This document shows positions 1-6,150 of a stretch of 11,532 bases of DNA, in pieces. The notes under the pieces are model-generated. The model had not been told where the DNA came from. It saw only the letters and a program-made list of their open reading frames with translations, and searched no databases. The translations under genes and the position numbers were made by a program. This DNA comes from Phycisphaerae bacterium. GTDB taxonomy: Bacteria > Planctomycetota > Phycisphaerae > UBA1845. Positions within the stretch are counted from its first letter, which is position 1; each line of letters opens with the position of its first letter. Location of the stretch: assembly GCA_029260155.1 (NCBI GenBank), contig JAJDDU010000453.1:1-11532 (forward strand). The letters are read 5' to 3'.

Positions 1-383
1 GAACGGTCCACCAGAAGCGGCGAAAGCGTATCGGCGCCGCTACCCGGCGGAGGCGCGACGAGCGCGGGTCCCTCCCAGTAGGGGCAACCCTCCGGCCCGC
101 CGCCTTCGATCGGACCGGGCGTCATGTCGGCCTGATCGCGGCGGGCGATGACTGCCCCACTACGGGACACGACCACGCCGTCGACGACGAGGCTTCCGTC
201 GGCCGCCGATGTGATCACCGGCTCTGATTCCGCGGGCGTCTGAACGCGCCAGACAAGCACGCCATCCGCGGCAATGCCCCGCGCTTCGCCGGGCGAAACG
301 ACAACATTCAGGTGGTCAACCGCCGGTGCAATCGACACCGGAGCGAGAATCCCCAGGAACAGGATACAGCGTGGCAGCCCCAT
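1..383 (-). CDS. Secreted protein of unknown function, partial (N-terminal 127 residues)
   Basis: An open frame starts at the ATG complementary to 381-383 and runs without a stop off the left edge, so the C-terminus is missing. The first 21 residues (MGLPRCILFLGILAPVSIAPA) form a Sec signal peptide: one arginine, a hydrophobic core, and a small-residue cleavage site before VDHL. The mature part is rich in valine, glycine and proline and reads like the start of an extracellular beta-rich protein; two cysteines are visible (one in the signal, one near residue 100). I recognise no family. The start is supported by an AAGGGG ribosome site at 392-397 and a sigma70-like promoter at 421-448. It follows the LOG-family gene by 97 bp in the same direction but seems to have its own promoter. 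That it is a real gene is fairly sure; its function is unknown. Confidence 0.72.
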   Translation of the reverse strand, partial: MGLPRCILFLGILAPVSIAPAVDHLNVVVSPGEARGIAADGVLVWRVQTPAESEPVITSAADGSLVVDGVVVSRSGAVIARRDQADMTPGPIEGGGPEGCPYWEGPALVAPPPGSGADTLSPLLVDR

Positions 384-391
384 ACGTCTTT

Positions 392-397
392 CCCCTT
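392..397 (-). promoter_or_regulatory. Ribosome binding site of the secreted-protein gene
   Basis: On the minus strand AAGGGG lies 8 bases before the ATG at 383. It is a strong Shine-Dalgarno match and fixes the start of the partial secreted protein. Confidence 0.6.
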
Positions 398-420
398 AAC
401 AGTGCACGTTTCGTACAGCC

Positions 421-448
421 ATTGTACCACAACCGACCGCGACGACAA
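421..448 (-). promoter_or_regulatory. Putative sigma70-type promoter of the secreted-protein gene
   Basis: On the minus strand a -35-like TTGTCG (443-448, four of six consensus bases) is followed after 16 bases by a -10-like TACAAT (421-426, five of six). The predicted start of transcription near 413 would give a leader of about 30 bases containing the AAGGGG ribosome site. This is a match by eye only; sigma70 boxes are less reliable in GC-rich phyla. Confidence 0.45.
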
Positions 449-480
449 AGCCCAATCGAACTTGCGAGCTGTTTTCAGGT

Positions 481-1332
481 TTAGACCGGCTGGATGTGCG
501 TGGGATTGGCTTTGACGATGATCTCCCACGCCTCGGCCGCCGTCTCCGCGTAGGAGATTAAGTTCAGGTCGTCCGGCGCGATCGTGCCCTCATCTATGAG
601 GAACTGCCAGTTGATCAGTTTCTCCCAAAAGTCGCGGCCGAAGAGAATGACGGGGATCGGTTCAGTCTTGCCCGTTTGGATTAGCGTCAGCGCTACGAAC
701 AGCTCATCCAGCGTGCCGAACCCACCGGGGAACGCGACCAGCGCGCGGGCACGCATCAGGAAGTGCATCTTTCGAATCGCGAAGTAGCGGAACTGAAAAC
801 AGAGCTCCGGGCTGATGTACGGGTTCGGTGCTTGTTCACACGGGAGCGTGATGTTGAGACCCATGGACTTGGCCCCCACGTCGTGGGCCCCGCGATTGCC
901 GGCCTCCATAATCCCCGGGCCGCCGCCCGTCACGACGACGAATTCGCATCGTCCTCCGATTTGGCAGTTCGACGACACGATGCGTCCCAACTCGCGCGCT
1001 TCGTCGTAGTATCGCGATTTGTCCGACAGCCGCTCGGCGACCCTGACGGCGAGTTGCTTCGCGGCGTCATCCGGATCAGAAGCGAGCGCTTGCTTCGCGG
1101 CGTCGAGTCGCGATTTCGCCTCCGAAGACTCCAGAATACGGCTGCCTCCGAACAAGACGATGGTCGATTCGACGCCCTCCTCCTGCTGAACCAACTCCGG
1201 TTTGAGCAGTTCGAGTTCAAGTCGGATCCCTCGCAGTTCGGGACTCTTAAGCAACTCCAGGTCATCTTCAGCCAGCAGATAGGACGGTGAATTGAGAATG
1301 GCCTGCTGCAATGCCTTTGTATCGTCACTCAT
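481..1332 (-). CDS. LOG family (TIGR00730-like) nucleotide 5'-monophosphate phosphoribohydrolase
   Basis: A 283-residue cytosolic Rossmann-fold protein of the LOG/lysine-decarboxylase-like family. Characterised members cut the N-glycosidic bond of nucleoside 5'-monophosphates, releasing a free base (cytokinin in plants and some bacteria, purine or pyrimidine in others) and ribose 5-phosphate. Visible motifs are GGGPGIMEAGNRGA at 136-149, an RK pair at 187-188, and the signature PGGFGTLDE at 202-210 with its catalytic glutamate. The fold proper starts near residue 55 (STIVLFGGSR). Before it is a charged, leucine-rich N-terminal stretch of about 50 residues, and residues 70-115 form a second charged insert, making it longer than the roughly 190-residue minimal LOG proteins. 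The ATG at 1332 is preferred over an upstream alternative because GGAG (1341-1344) sits 8 bases before it. It lies 96 bp downstream of the heptose gene in the same direction. The family is clear; the substrate cannot be told from sequence, and a cytokinin role should not be assumed. Confidence 0.9.
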   Translation of the reverse strand: MSDDTKALQQAILNSPSYLLAEDDLELLKSPELRGIRLELELLKPELVQQEEGVESTIVLFGGSRILESSEAKSRLDAAKQALASDPDDAAKQLAVRVAERLSDKSRYYDEARELGRIVSSNCQIGGRCEFVVVTGGGPGIMEAGNRGAHDVGAKSMGLNITLPCEQAPNPYISPELCFQFRYFAIRKMHFLMRARALVAFPGGFGTLDELFVALTLIQTGKTEPIPVILFGRDFWEKLINWQFLIDEGTIAPDDLNLISYAETAAEAWEIIVKANPTHIQPV

Positions 1333-1340
1333 CCGTCGCA

Positions 1341-1344
1341 CTCC
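1341..1344 (-). promoter_or_regulatory. Ribosome binding site deciding the LOG-family start
   Basis: GGAG on the minus strand, 8 bases before the ATG at 1332. It favours this start over a possible one 9 codons upstream. Confidence 0.5.
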
Positions 1345-1380
1345 GCAAGAACGAAACACCCAAACCCAACGCCCGCGACA

Positions 1381-1394
1381 GATTCCCAGGAATC
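1381..1394. repeat. Perfect inverted repeat GATTCC-CA-GGAATC
   Basis: Two 6-base arms with a 2-base centre form a perfect 14-base palindrome-like site in the 96-bp gap between the heptose gene and the LOG-family gene, about 50 bases before the LOG start codon. On the minus strand a TTGCCA (1403-1408, five of six -35 bases) lies just upstream and the palindrome falls where a -10 box would be, but no good -10 match is present. It could be an operator, a short hairpin in a read-through transcript, or chance. Confidence 0.3.
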
Positions 1395-1428
1395 CCCACC
1401 GATGGCAAGGGGATCAACATGGTACCGT

Positions 1429-3024
1429 TCAGACGCTTGCGGCATCCGCCGTCGCGGGTTGTTTGCGGGCGGCGAGTTCGGTGCGTTGACTGATCCAACG
1501 ATGCAGTGCGCCGGAGCTGATGGGAACGTTGCCCAGTTCGGAAAGCTCCAAGGCGGCGGCTGCGTTGCCCAAGTAGGCCGCATGCATCAAGCCAGCGCCG
1601 GCAGCGAGGCTTAGGGTTGCGGCGGCCAGCAGAGCATCGCCTCCGCCGAGGCAGTCCAATGGCCTGTCCGCGAACGTGGGCAAGTGCTCGCTTAGCAGAC
1701 GCCCGGACCAATCGGGAGAGGTGGGGTCTTGCGTCGGACGATCGAACATCACCAAGCCCTTTTTCTGAACGGTTACGAAGAGGTGCTTCGATTGGGTCTG
1801 GGCCAGCAGCGTGTGCGCGACGTACGACAGTCCTCGGTCGTAGTCGTTGAGGTTGGCGCGCAACTCTCGCTCCGTCGGGCAGAGAAGGTCGGCGTTGCGG
1901 AAGTGGAGCAGGTTGGCCCGCGGACCACTGACGTCGGCTGAGATCGTACGTACGCGCTGACGCAGCGCATCCATCGCCATTCCCAGCAGGCCACCCGTAA
2001 TCATGCCAAACCCGAAGTCGCAGAAGATCACCGCGTCGGCGGCGTCGGCTTGCTGTTCCAGCACCGTCGCGGCGCGCCGCTCCGCGAGCGAGTCCAGTGG
2101 TACGTGCTGCGCGTCTTCTACTTTGAGAAGCTTGCTGTCATCGACGAGGTAACGGACCTTCTCCACCAGGTTCGGACGACAACGCAACAGGTGCGATTCG
2201 ACCCTCTCGCGACGGAGAACGTGCTCGACCATCGCGGATCGGCTGTCGTTGGCCACGGACGTCAGAAGAAACGCTCGACCGCCCATCGCTGCGATATGCC
2301 GCGCGACGATGGCTGCGCCGCCGACGTAGCTTTGCTCGTCCAGTTGGGAGAGTGACATCACCGGCGCTTCGCTGGCGACGTTGATGGCGTCGCAGAAGAC
2401 ATACCGATCCAGAATCGTGTCGCCGATGACCAGGACGCGCAGTCCCTTGAAACAGTCAACGGTGGCTGCGAGCGTCTCGCGTGTGATCTCGTGGCGATCG
2501 GCAATCACGCGGCAGCGTTGCTGGTCCAGCTGCTGGTTTCCGCCCATGGCGTCGATCAGCTGCGTCGAACTGAAGACGACGTCGCCGCTGGAGAAGATGA
2601 CCCGACCGCCGTTACGCTCGACGACCTCGCGCTCACGGAGAAATCTTGGATCGGGCGATTGTTCGTACTCTCGCCCTTTGATGTAGATGTCCGGCTTCAC
2701 GTCTTCCAGAACGTCTTCAGCCGTTGGGTTCGGATCGATGCACACCGCGTCCACGAACTCGAGCGCTGCCAAGCTCTCCGCCCGAAGCTCCTGCGGGATG
2801 TAGGGACGCTGATCGCCCTTGTTGACGTTCGGATCTCCGGTCAGCGTTACGACCAGAAAATCCGCTTGCCGCCGGGCGAATTCGAGATAGCGAATATGAC
2901 CCGGATGGAGGATGTCGAAGCATCCATGGCACTGCGCAACGGTCCGCCCGCCGGACCGCGCGAGGTCGACTTGGGCCACCAGTTGATCGCGATCAACTAT
3001 TTTTCGATGGAAACTCGGTGACAT
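1429..3024 (-). CDS. hldE: Bifunctional ADP-heptose synthase-like protein, swapped order (nucleotidyltransferase then PfkB kinase)
   Basis: A 531-residue cytosolic fusion of the two activities that make ADP-heptose for the LPS inner core: heptose-7-phosphate kinase and heptose-1-phosphate nucleotidyltransferase. Residues about 10-160 are the nucleotidyltransferase, with GCFDILHPGH at 34-43, YIKG at 114-117 and SSTQLI at 152-157. Residues about 190-515 are a PfkB/ribokinase-fold kinase, with GDTILDRY at 201-208, ASEAPV at 217-222, the sugar-binding GGAAIVARHIAAMGG at 235-249, CPTEREL at 382-388 and the catalytic DCLGGGD at 457-463. E. coli HldE has the kinase first, so the order here is reversed. 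Several kinase motifs are off-consensus (GGGD for GAGD, DFGFG where HldE has DYAKG). The ATG at 3024 is chosen because the family begins just after it and AGGACGAG (3035-3042) precedes it; a longer frame to 3330 would run into lptF and its extra residues look non-coding. Its divergent neighbours lptF and lptG support an LPS role. Fold and bifunctionality are near certain; heptose as substrate is inferred. Confidence 0.85.
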   Translation of the reverse strand: MSPSFHRKIVDRDQLVAQVDLARSGGRTVAQCHGCFDILHPGHIRYLEFARRQADFLVVTLTGDPNVNKGDQRPYIPQELRAESLAALEFVDAVCIDPNPTAEDVLEDVKPDIYIKGREYEQSPDPRFLREREVVERNGGRVIFSSGDVVFSSTQLIDAMGGNQQLDQQRCRVIADRHEITRETLAATVDCFKGLRVLVIGDTILDRYVFCDAINVASEAPVMSLSQLDEQSYVGGAAIVARHIAAMGGRAFLLTSVANDSRSAMVEHVLRRERVESHLLRCRPNLVEKVRYLVDDSKLLKVEDAQHVPLDSLAERRAATVLEQQADAADAVIFCDFGFGMITGGLLGMAMDALRQRVRTISADVSGPRANLLHFRNADLLCPTERELRANLNDYDRGLSYVAHTLLAQTQSKHLFVTVQKKGLVMFDRPTQDPTSPDWSGRLLSEHLPTFADRPLDCLGGGDALLAAATLSLAAGAGLMHAAYLGNAAAALELSELGNVPISSGALHRWISQRTELAARKQPATADAASV

Positions 3025-3210
3025 TTCGTACGCACTCGTCCTGGCGACACCACTGGGATGTAAGCCTATGTATCGGCAGCACCCGTCGGCTCCCTCCACG
3101 GAAACGAACCAGCTGGTGGGTGGCAGCGTTGCTTTTCCGCCGTCACGACTTACCATTCGCTCGGCCTGTCGCTTCGAGCGCGGGCGCAAAGACCGAACCA
3201 TGGACGGATT
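3025..3210. other. Divergent spacer between hldE-like gene and lptF, probably two promoters
   Basis: These 186 bases separate the start codons of the heptose gene (minus) and lptF (plus), so promoters for both directions should lie here. I see only weak candidates: on the plus strand TTGCTT followed after 16 bases by TACCAT (near 3130-3157), and on the minus strand TACATAG near 3066-3072 without a clear -35 box. AGGACGAG at 3035-3042 serves as ribosome site for the heptose gene; a GGA a few bases before the lptF ATG is a weak one for lptF. No small gene or strong hairpin is visible. Confidence 0.45.
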
Positions 3211-4779
3211 ATGCTGCGGACGCTGCAATGGTACATCTTTCGGGAGATGGGCAAGACCTTCTTGCTCTCGGCGCTCGGTCTGACCGTCGTGCTGAGCATG
3301 GGCGGTGGTGTTCTGAATCTCGTCGAGCACGAGCAGGTCACGCCCATGCAGCTACTGCGCGTCATGCTCATCGTTCTGCCCATGGCTGGTTCGCTGACGC
3401 TGCCCATCGCGGCCCTCTACAGCGCGACGATCACATACGGGCGACTCAGTGCCGACAACGAGCTTGTCGCGTGTCGTAGCAGCGGGATCAACGTACACCG
3501 GCTGTTTCTTCCGACGCTGACGCTTAGCTTGTTGGTCGCGATGTGCACGTTCTATTTCACGAGCTTCCTCGTGCCCACACTCATACGAGACTTGACCTCG
3601 CTGGCCAGTTCCGGCATGAGCCAACTGGTCGTTCAGCAGTTGGACTCTCCGAAACGGCTGGGCTTTCCCGGCATGCCGGCGAAGTTCTACGCCGACCACA
3701 CCAAGGGCATCGAGGGCGCCAACGCCGTGGCGCTCGGCGGTGTAGCTTTCCTGAAAGTTGAAAACGATACGTACACCCAATACGGCACGGCAGAGGCGAT
3801 TGTTATTCGTTTCGGTCGGACGGAACATGGCGAGATTACGGTGGCCGGCACCGGCGTTAACGCGACAGTGTTCGACGAAAACGGCGTCGCCGATTCCCGC
3901 GAGCAGGAGTTCGGCCCGCATGTCATCCGCGAGCAGATTCGCACGAAAATCAAGTGGCTTGATCTGGCGGAGCTGATCCACTTCCGGCGGAACCCATCCG
4001 ATTGGCCCAAGGTTGCGGCCGCGGTCGCCGGCCTGCGCTCGGCCGTCACTCAGGCGACACTGTACACGCGCCTGCGCGAAGAGTTCGCGACCGATTCCCA
4101 AATCACGCTTCGCGACGACCGATCCAAGGTGACCCTTCAAGCTGAAACGCTTACGGTCAGCAACGGCGATGGCGAGCTTCTCTTCGACGGTGTCAAAGTG
4201 GTTGAACTCTGTGACGGACGAGCGCGCCGCATCACGGGCGACCACGCCGAGCTGACCATCAATCGCGAGGACGTTGGCCAAACCCACATTGCTTCGCTGC
4301 GCCTTGAGGGCAACGTGTCCGTCACCGACAGCGTTGGCAGCACGCAGCGAAAGGGGACCGAGCACGTTGCTGGTGTCGCAATGAATGACCCCGATGACAG
4401 CGCACTCCTCGATCCCGACAATGACGTGGCGCTTGGTGCGATCGTCGCCAAACATCGCGCCGAATTGCTGCATAACACCTCCAAATTCGTTCGCAGGGTG
4501 ACATCGGAGTTGCACTCGCGGCTGGCCTTTAGCGTCAGCGTGTTCGTTCTCGTAATTCTTGGTGCTGCCCTGGGCGTTGTGTTTCGCGGATCGCACGTGC
4601 TGATTGCTTTTGGCATTAGTTTTGTCCCGGCGATGTTCGTCATCGTCCTCAATATCATGGGACGCCAACTCGCCGAGAAGGAAGGCACTGTTCTGTTGGG
4701 AATCTGCACCATTTGGGGATCGATCCTGGTCGTCGCTCTGCTCGACCTGTGGACACTCGCGAGAGGCGTGCGCCGATGA
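3211..4779 (+). CDS. lptF: LPS export permease LptF (YjgP/YjgQ family), enlarged form
   Basis: One of the two inner-membrane permeases of the LptB2FG transporter, which extracts LPS from the inner membrane and passes it to the periplasmic bridge. It has 522 residues against about 360 usually. Likely membrane segments are 15-37, 50-72, 97-122, 438-458, 462-484 and 493-513, three on each side of a large periplasmic region as in the family. The loop GRLSADNELVACRSSGIN at 77-94 is the LptF/G signature (ElxAxRxSG), the coupling helix that contacts LptB. The RLAF entry to the fourth segment (437-440) is also typical. The extra length lies in the periplasmic part: residues about 295-390 contain ITGDHAEL and LRLEGNVSV, which resemble the repeat pattern of OstA/LptA/LptC proteins. 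It is followed after 19 bases by lptG. The family is sure; the naming as F rather than G rests on gene order. Confidence 0.88.
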   Translation: MLRTLQWYIFREMGKTFLLSALGLTVVLSMGGGVLNLVEHEQVTPMQLLRVMLIVLPMAGSLTLPIAALYSATITYGRLSADNELVACRSSGINVHRLFLPTLTLSLLVAMCTFYFTSFLVPTLIRDLTSLASSGMSQLVVQQLDSPKRLGFPGMPAKFYADHTKGIEGANAVALGGVAFLKVENDTYTQYGTAEAIVIRFGRTEHGEITVAGTGVNATVFDENGVADSREQEFGPHVIREQIRTKIKWLDLAELIHFRRNPSDWPKVAAAVAGLRSAVTQATLYTRLREEFATDSQITLRDDRSKVTLQAETLTVSNGDGELLFDGVKVVELCDGRARRITGDHAELTINREDVGQTHIASLRLEGNVSVTDSVGSTQRKGTEHVAGVAMNDPDDSALLDPDNDVALGAIVAKHRAELLHNTSKFVRRVTSELHSRLAFSVSVFVLVILGAALGVVFRGSHVLIAFGISFVPAMFVIVLNIMGRQLAEKEGTVLLGICTIWGSILVVALLDLWTLARGVRR

Positions 4780-4798
4780 CCCTTTTCGGCTTTCGACA

Positions 4799-5902
4799 AT
4801 GAACACACTCGACCGTTATCTCTTGCGCGCCCTGCTGATCAACTACGCCATCGCCCTGGCAGTGATGATGAGCCTCTACGTGGTGCTCGATCTCTTCGTC
4901 AACATTGATGAATTCACTGAGTCCGGCGCGTCGTTGTTCTCCGTGCTCGATAGCGCGTTGAGTTACTATGGCGCGCATTCCTTCCTCTATTTTTCGCAAC
5001 TCTCCGGCGTCATCACGCTGTTTGCGTGCATGACCTCGGTCGCTCGCATGCGCCGGGCGAACGAATTGACCGCCATCCTCGCGTCAGGGGTCAGCCTGTA
5101 CCGCATCGCCGTTCCGGTCATCGCCTTCGGATTGACGACCTCCGTGCTGTGGTATGCCGCCACGGAACTGGCCATACCGCGTGTGGCGCACATGTTGGCG
5201 CGGAGTCACGATGATGCGGACGGAGCCGGCGGAGATGGCGTGTGGTTCGTAAACGACGGAGGCGATCGGCTGGTGTCGGCGCTGCGGTTCTTCCCGGCGG
5301 ACAGCACGATGGAGAAAGTGCTGATCATCCATCGCGACGAACACGGAGCTTGCGACAAAGTCACACAGGCGGATGCAGCGCTTTGGGAGGTCTTGCCCGG
5401 CCACGCCGACGGCGGGTTCTGGAGGCTGAGCAAGGGCGTTGAGCAGCGCCGCACGCGGAGCGAATCTGCGATTGGCCCTCGTAACCGCGTCGAATCGAAC
5501 CCCGTCGAGCGGTATGAGAGCCACCTAAGCCCGATCCGACTCGAAGCGAGGCAGAGCGAACAGTGGCTTGAGTATGCGTCCTCCGGCCAACTCGCCGATT
5601 ATGCAGAGCATGAGCCGGTTCTAGCCAATCGCATCCGGCACATTCAACACAGCCGATTTGCCACGCCGCTCGTGCATGTGCTCCTGCTGCTTCTTGGCTT
5701 GCCGTTTTTCCTGAGTCGCGAGCCGGGCAGCATGATCAACGACGCCGGGAAGTGCCTTGTAGTCTGCGGTCTGTGCTACCTGACAGCATACACCGGCGAC
5801 AACCTCATCCGCACCGCCACGCTGTCGGCGCTGCCTGCGTGGATTCCGTTGATCCTCTTCACGCCCGTCGCGGTCGTCATGATCGACCGCATCAGAACGT
5901 AA
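4799..5902 (+). CDS. lptG: LPS export permease LptG (YjgP/YjgQ family)
   Basis: The second permease of the LptB2FG transporter, 367 residues, normal length for the family. Likely membrane segments are 13-33, 64-82, 103-123, 288-306, 317-335 and 343-362, with the periplasmic beta-jellyroll region between the third and fourth. The cytoplasmic loop RRANELTAILASGVSLYRI at 85-103 is the family signature that couples to the ATPase LptB. The frame is open upstream to 4604, but that part is the shadow of lptF; the ATG at 4799 begins the conserved N-terminus (MNTLDRYLLRALL). No good ribosome site precedes it (the upstream bases are pyrimidine-rich), so translation may be coupled to the lptF stop 19 bases before. 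LptB, LptA and LptC are not in the window. Confidence 0.88.
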   Translation: MNTLDRYLLRALLINYAIALAVMMSLYVVLDLFVNIDEFTESGASLFSVLDSALSYYGAHSFLYFSQLSGVITLFACMTSVARMRRANELTAILASGVSLYRIAVPVIAFGLTTSVLWYAATELAIPRVAHMLARSHDDADGAGGDGVWFVNDGGDRLVSALRFFPADSTMEKVLIIHRDEHGACDKVTQADAALWEVLPGHADGGFWRLSKGVEQRRTRSESAIGPRNRVESNPVERYESHLSPIRLEARQSEQWLEYASSGQLADYAEHEPVLANRIRHIQHSRFATPLVHVLLLLLGLPFFLSREPGSMINDAGKCLVVCGLCYLTAYTGDNLIRTATLSALPAWIPLILFTPVAVVMIDRIRT

Positions 5903-6150
5903 CAGCGGCGGACCAGGACCGGCGGTCACAGATGGACAGGGAATTCGAGCGGAGTGCAAACACTCGGCCACAGACGTCTCCCGTTTTGTGGCTCCTCCTC
6001 GGCTCCGCACTCAAGCAGTCCGAGTGACGAGGACTCGCGCACGAGAACGCAGGATGTCGTGGTGGATAGCACGCCGTTGACGCACGGGAGGTCTGGATGC
6101 CCTACTCAAGGGACCGATTTGTGCCCAACAAGCGGCTGTGGACCGCCACG
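5903..6150. other. Convergent spacer with two small hairpins, possible transcription stop region
   Basis: These 248 bases lie between the ends of lptG (plus) and the GH38-like gene (minus). Two inverted repeats sit next to each other: GAGTG-CAAA-CACTC at 5952-5965 (perfect 5-base stem, 4-base loop), and GCCACA (5967-5972) with TGTGGC (5987-5992), which can extend to nine pairs with two G-U pairs over 5966-5993. Neither is followed by a T-run on either strand, so they are not classical intrinsic terminators. They are placed where a bidirectional stop would be expected. Open frames crossing this stretch are continuations of shadows and look non-coding. Confidence 0.35.

Noticed and set aside
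3025..3330. N-terminal extension of the hldE-like frame up to 3330
   Set aside because: It would overlap the start of lptF on the other strand, the extra 102 residues look non-coding, and the ATG at 3024 has a ribosome site and starts just before the conserved domain.
4604..4798. Upstream extension of the lptG frame
   Set aside because: It lies wholly inside the lptF frame and is Ser/Arg/Cys-rich shadow; the family N-terminus begins at 4799.
3352..4806. Long 484-codon open frame on the minus strand across lptF
   Set aside because: It is antisense to a clear LptF. It shows no family motif and is rich in Arg, Asp, His and Gln as expected of a shadow in GC-rich coding DNA.
5952..5993. Two hairpins as rho-independent terminators
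   Set aside because: Stems are short and no T-run follows on either strand, so a classical intrinsic terminator is not supported.
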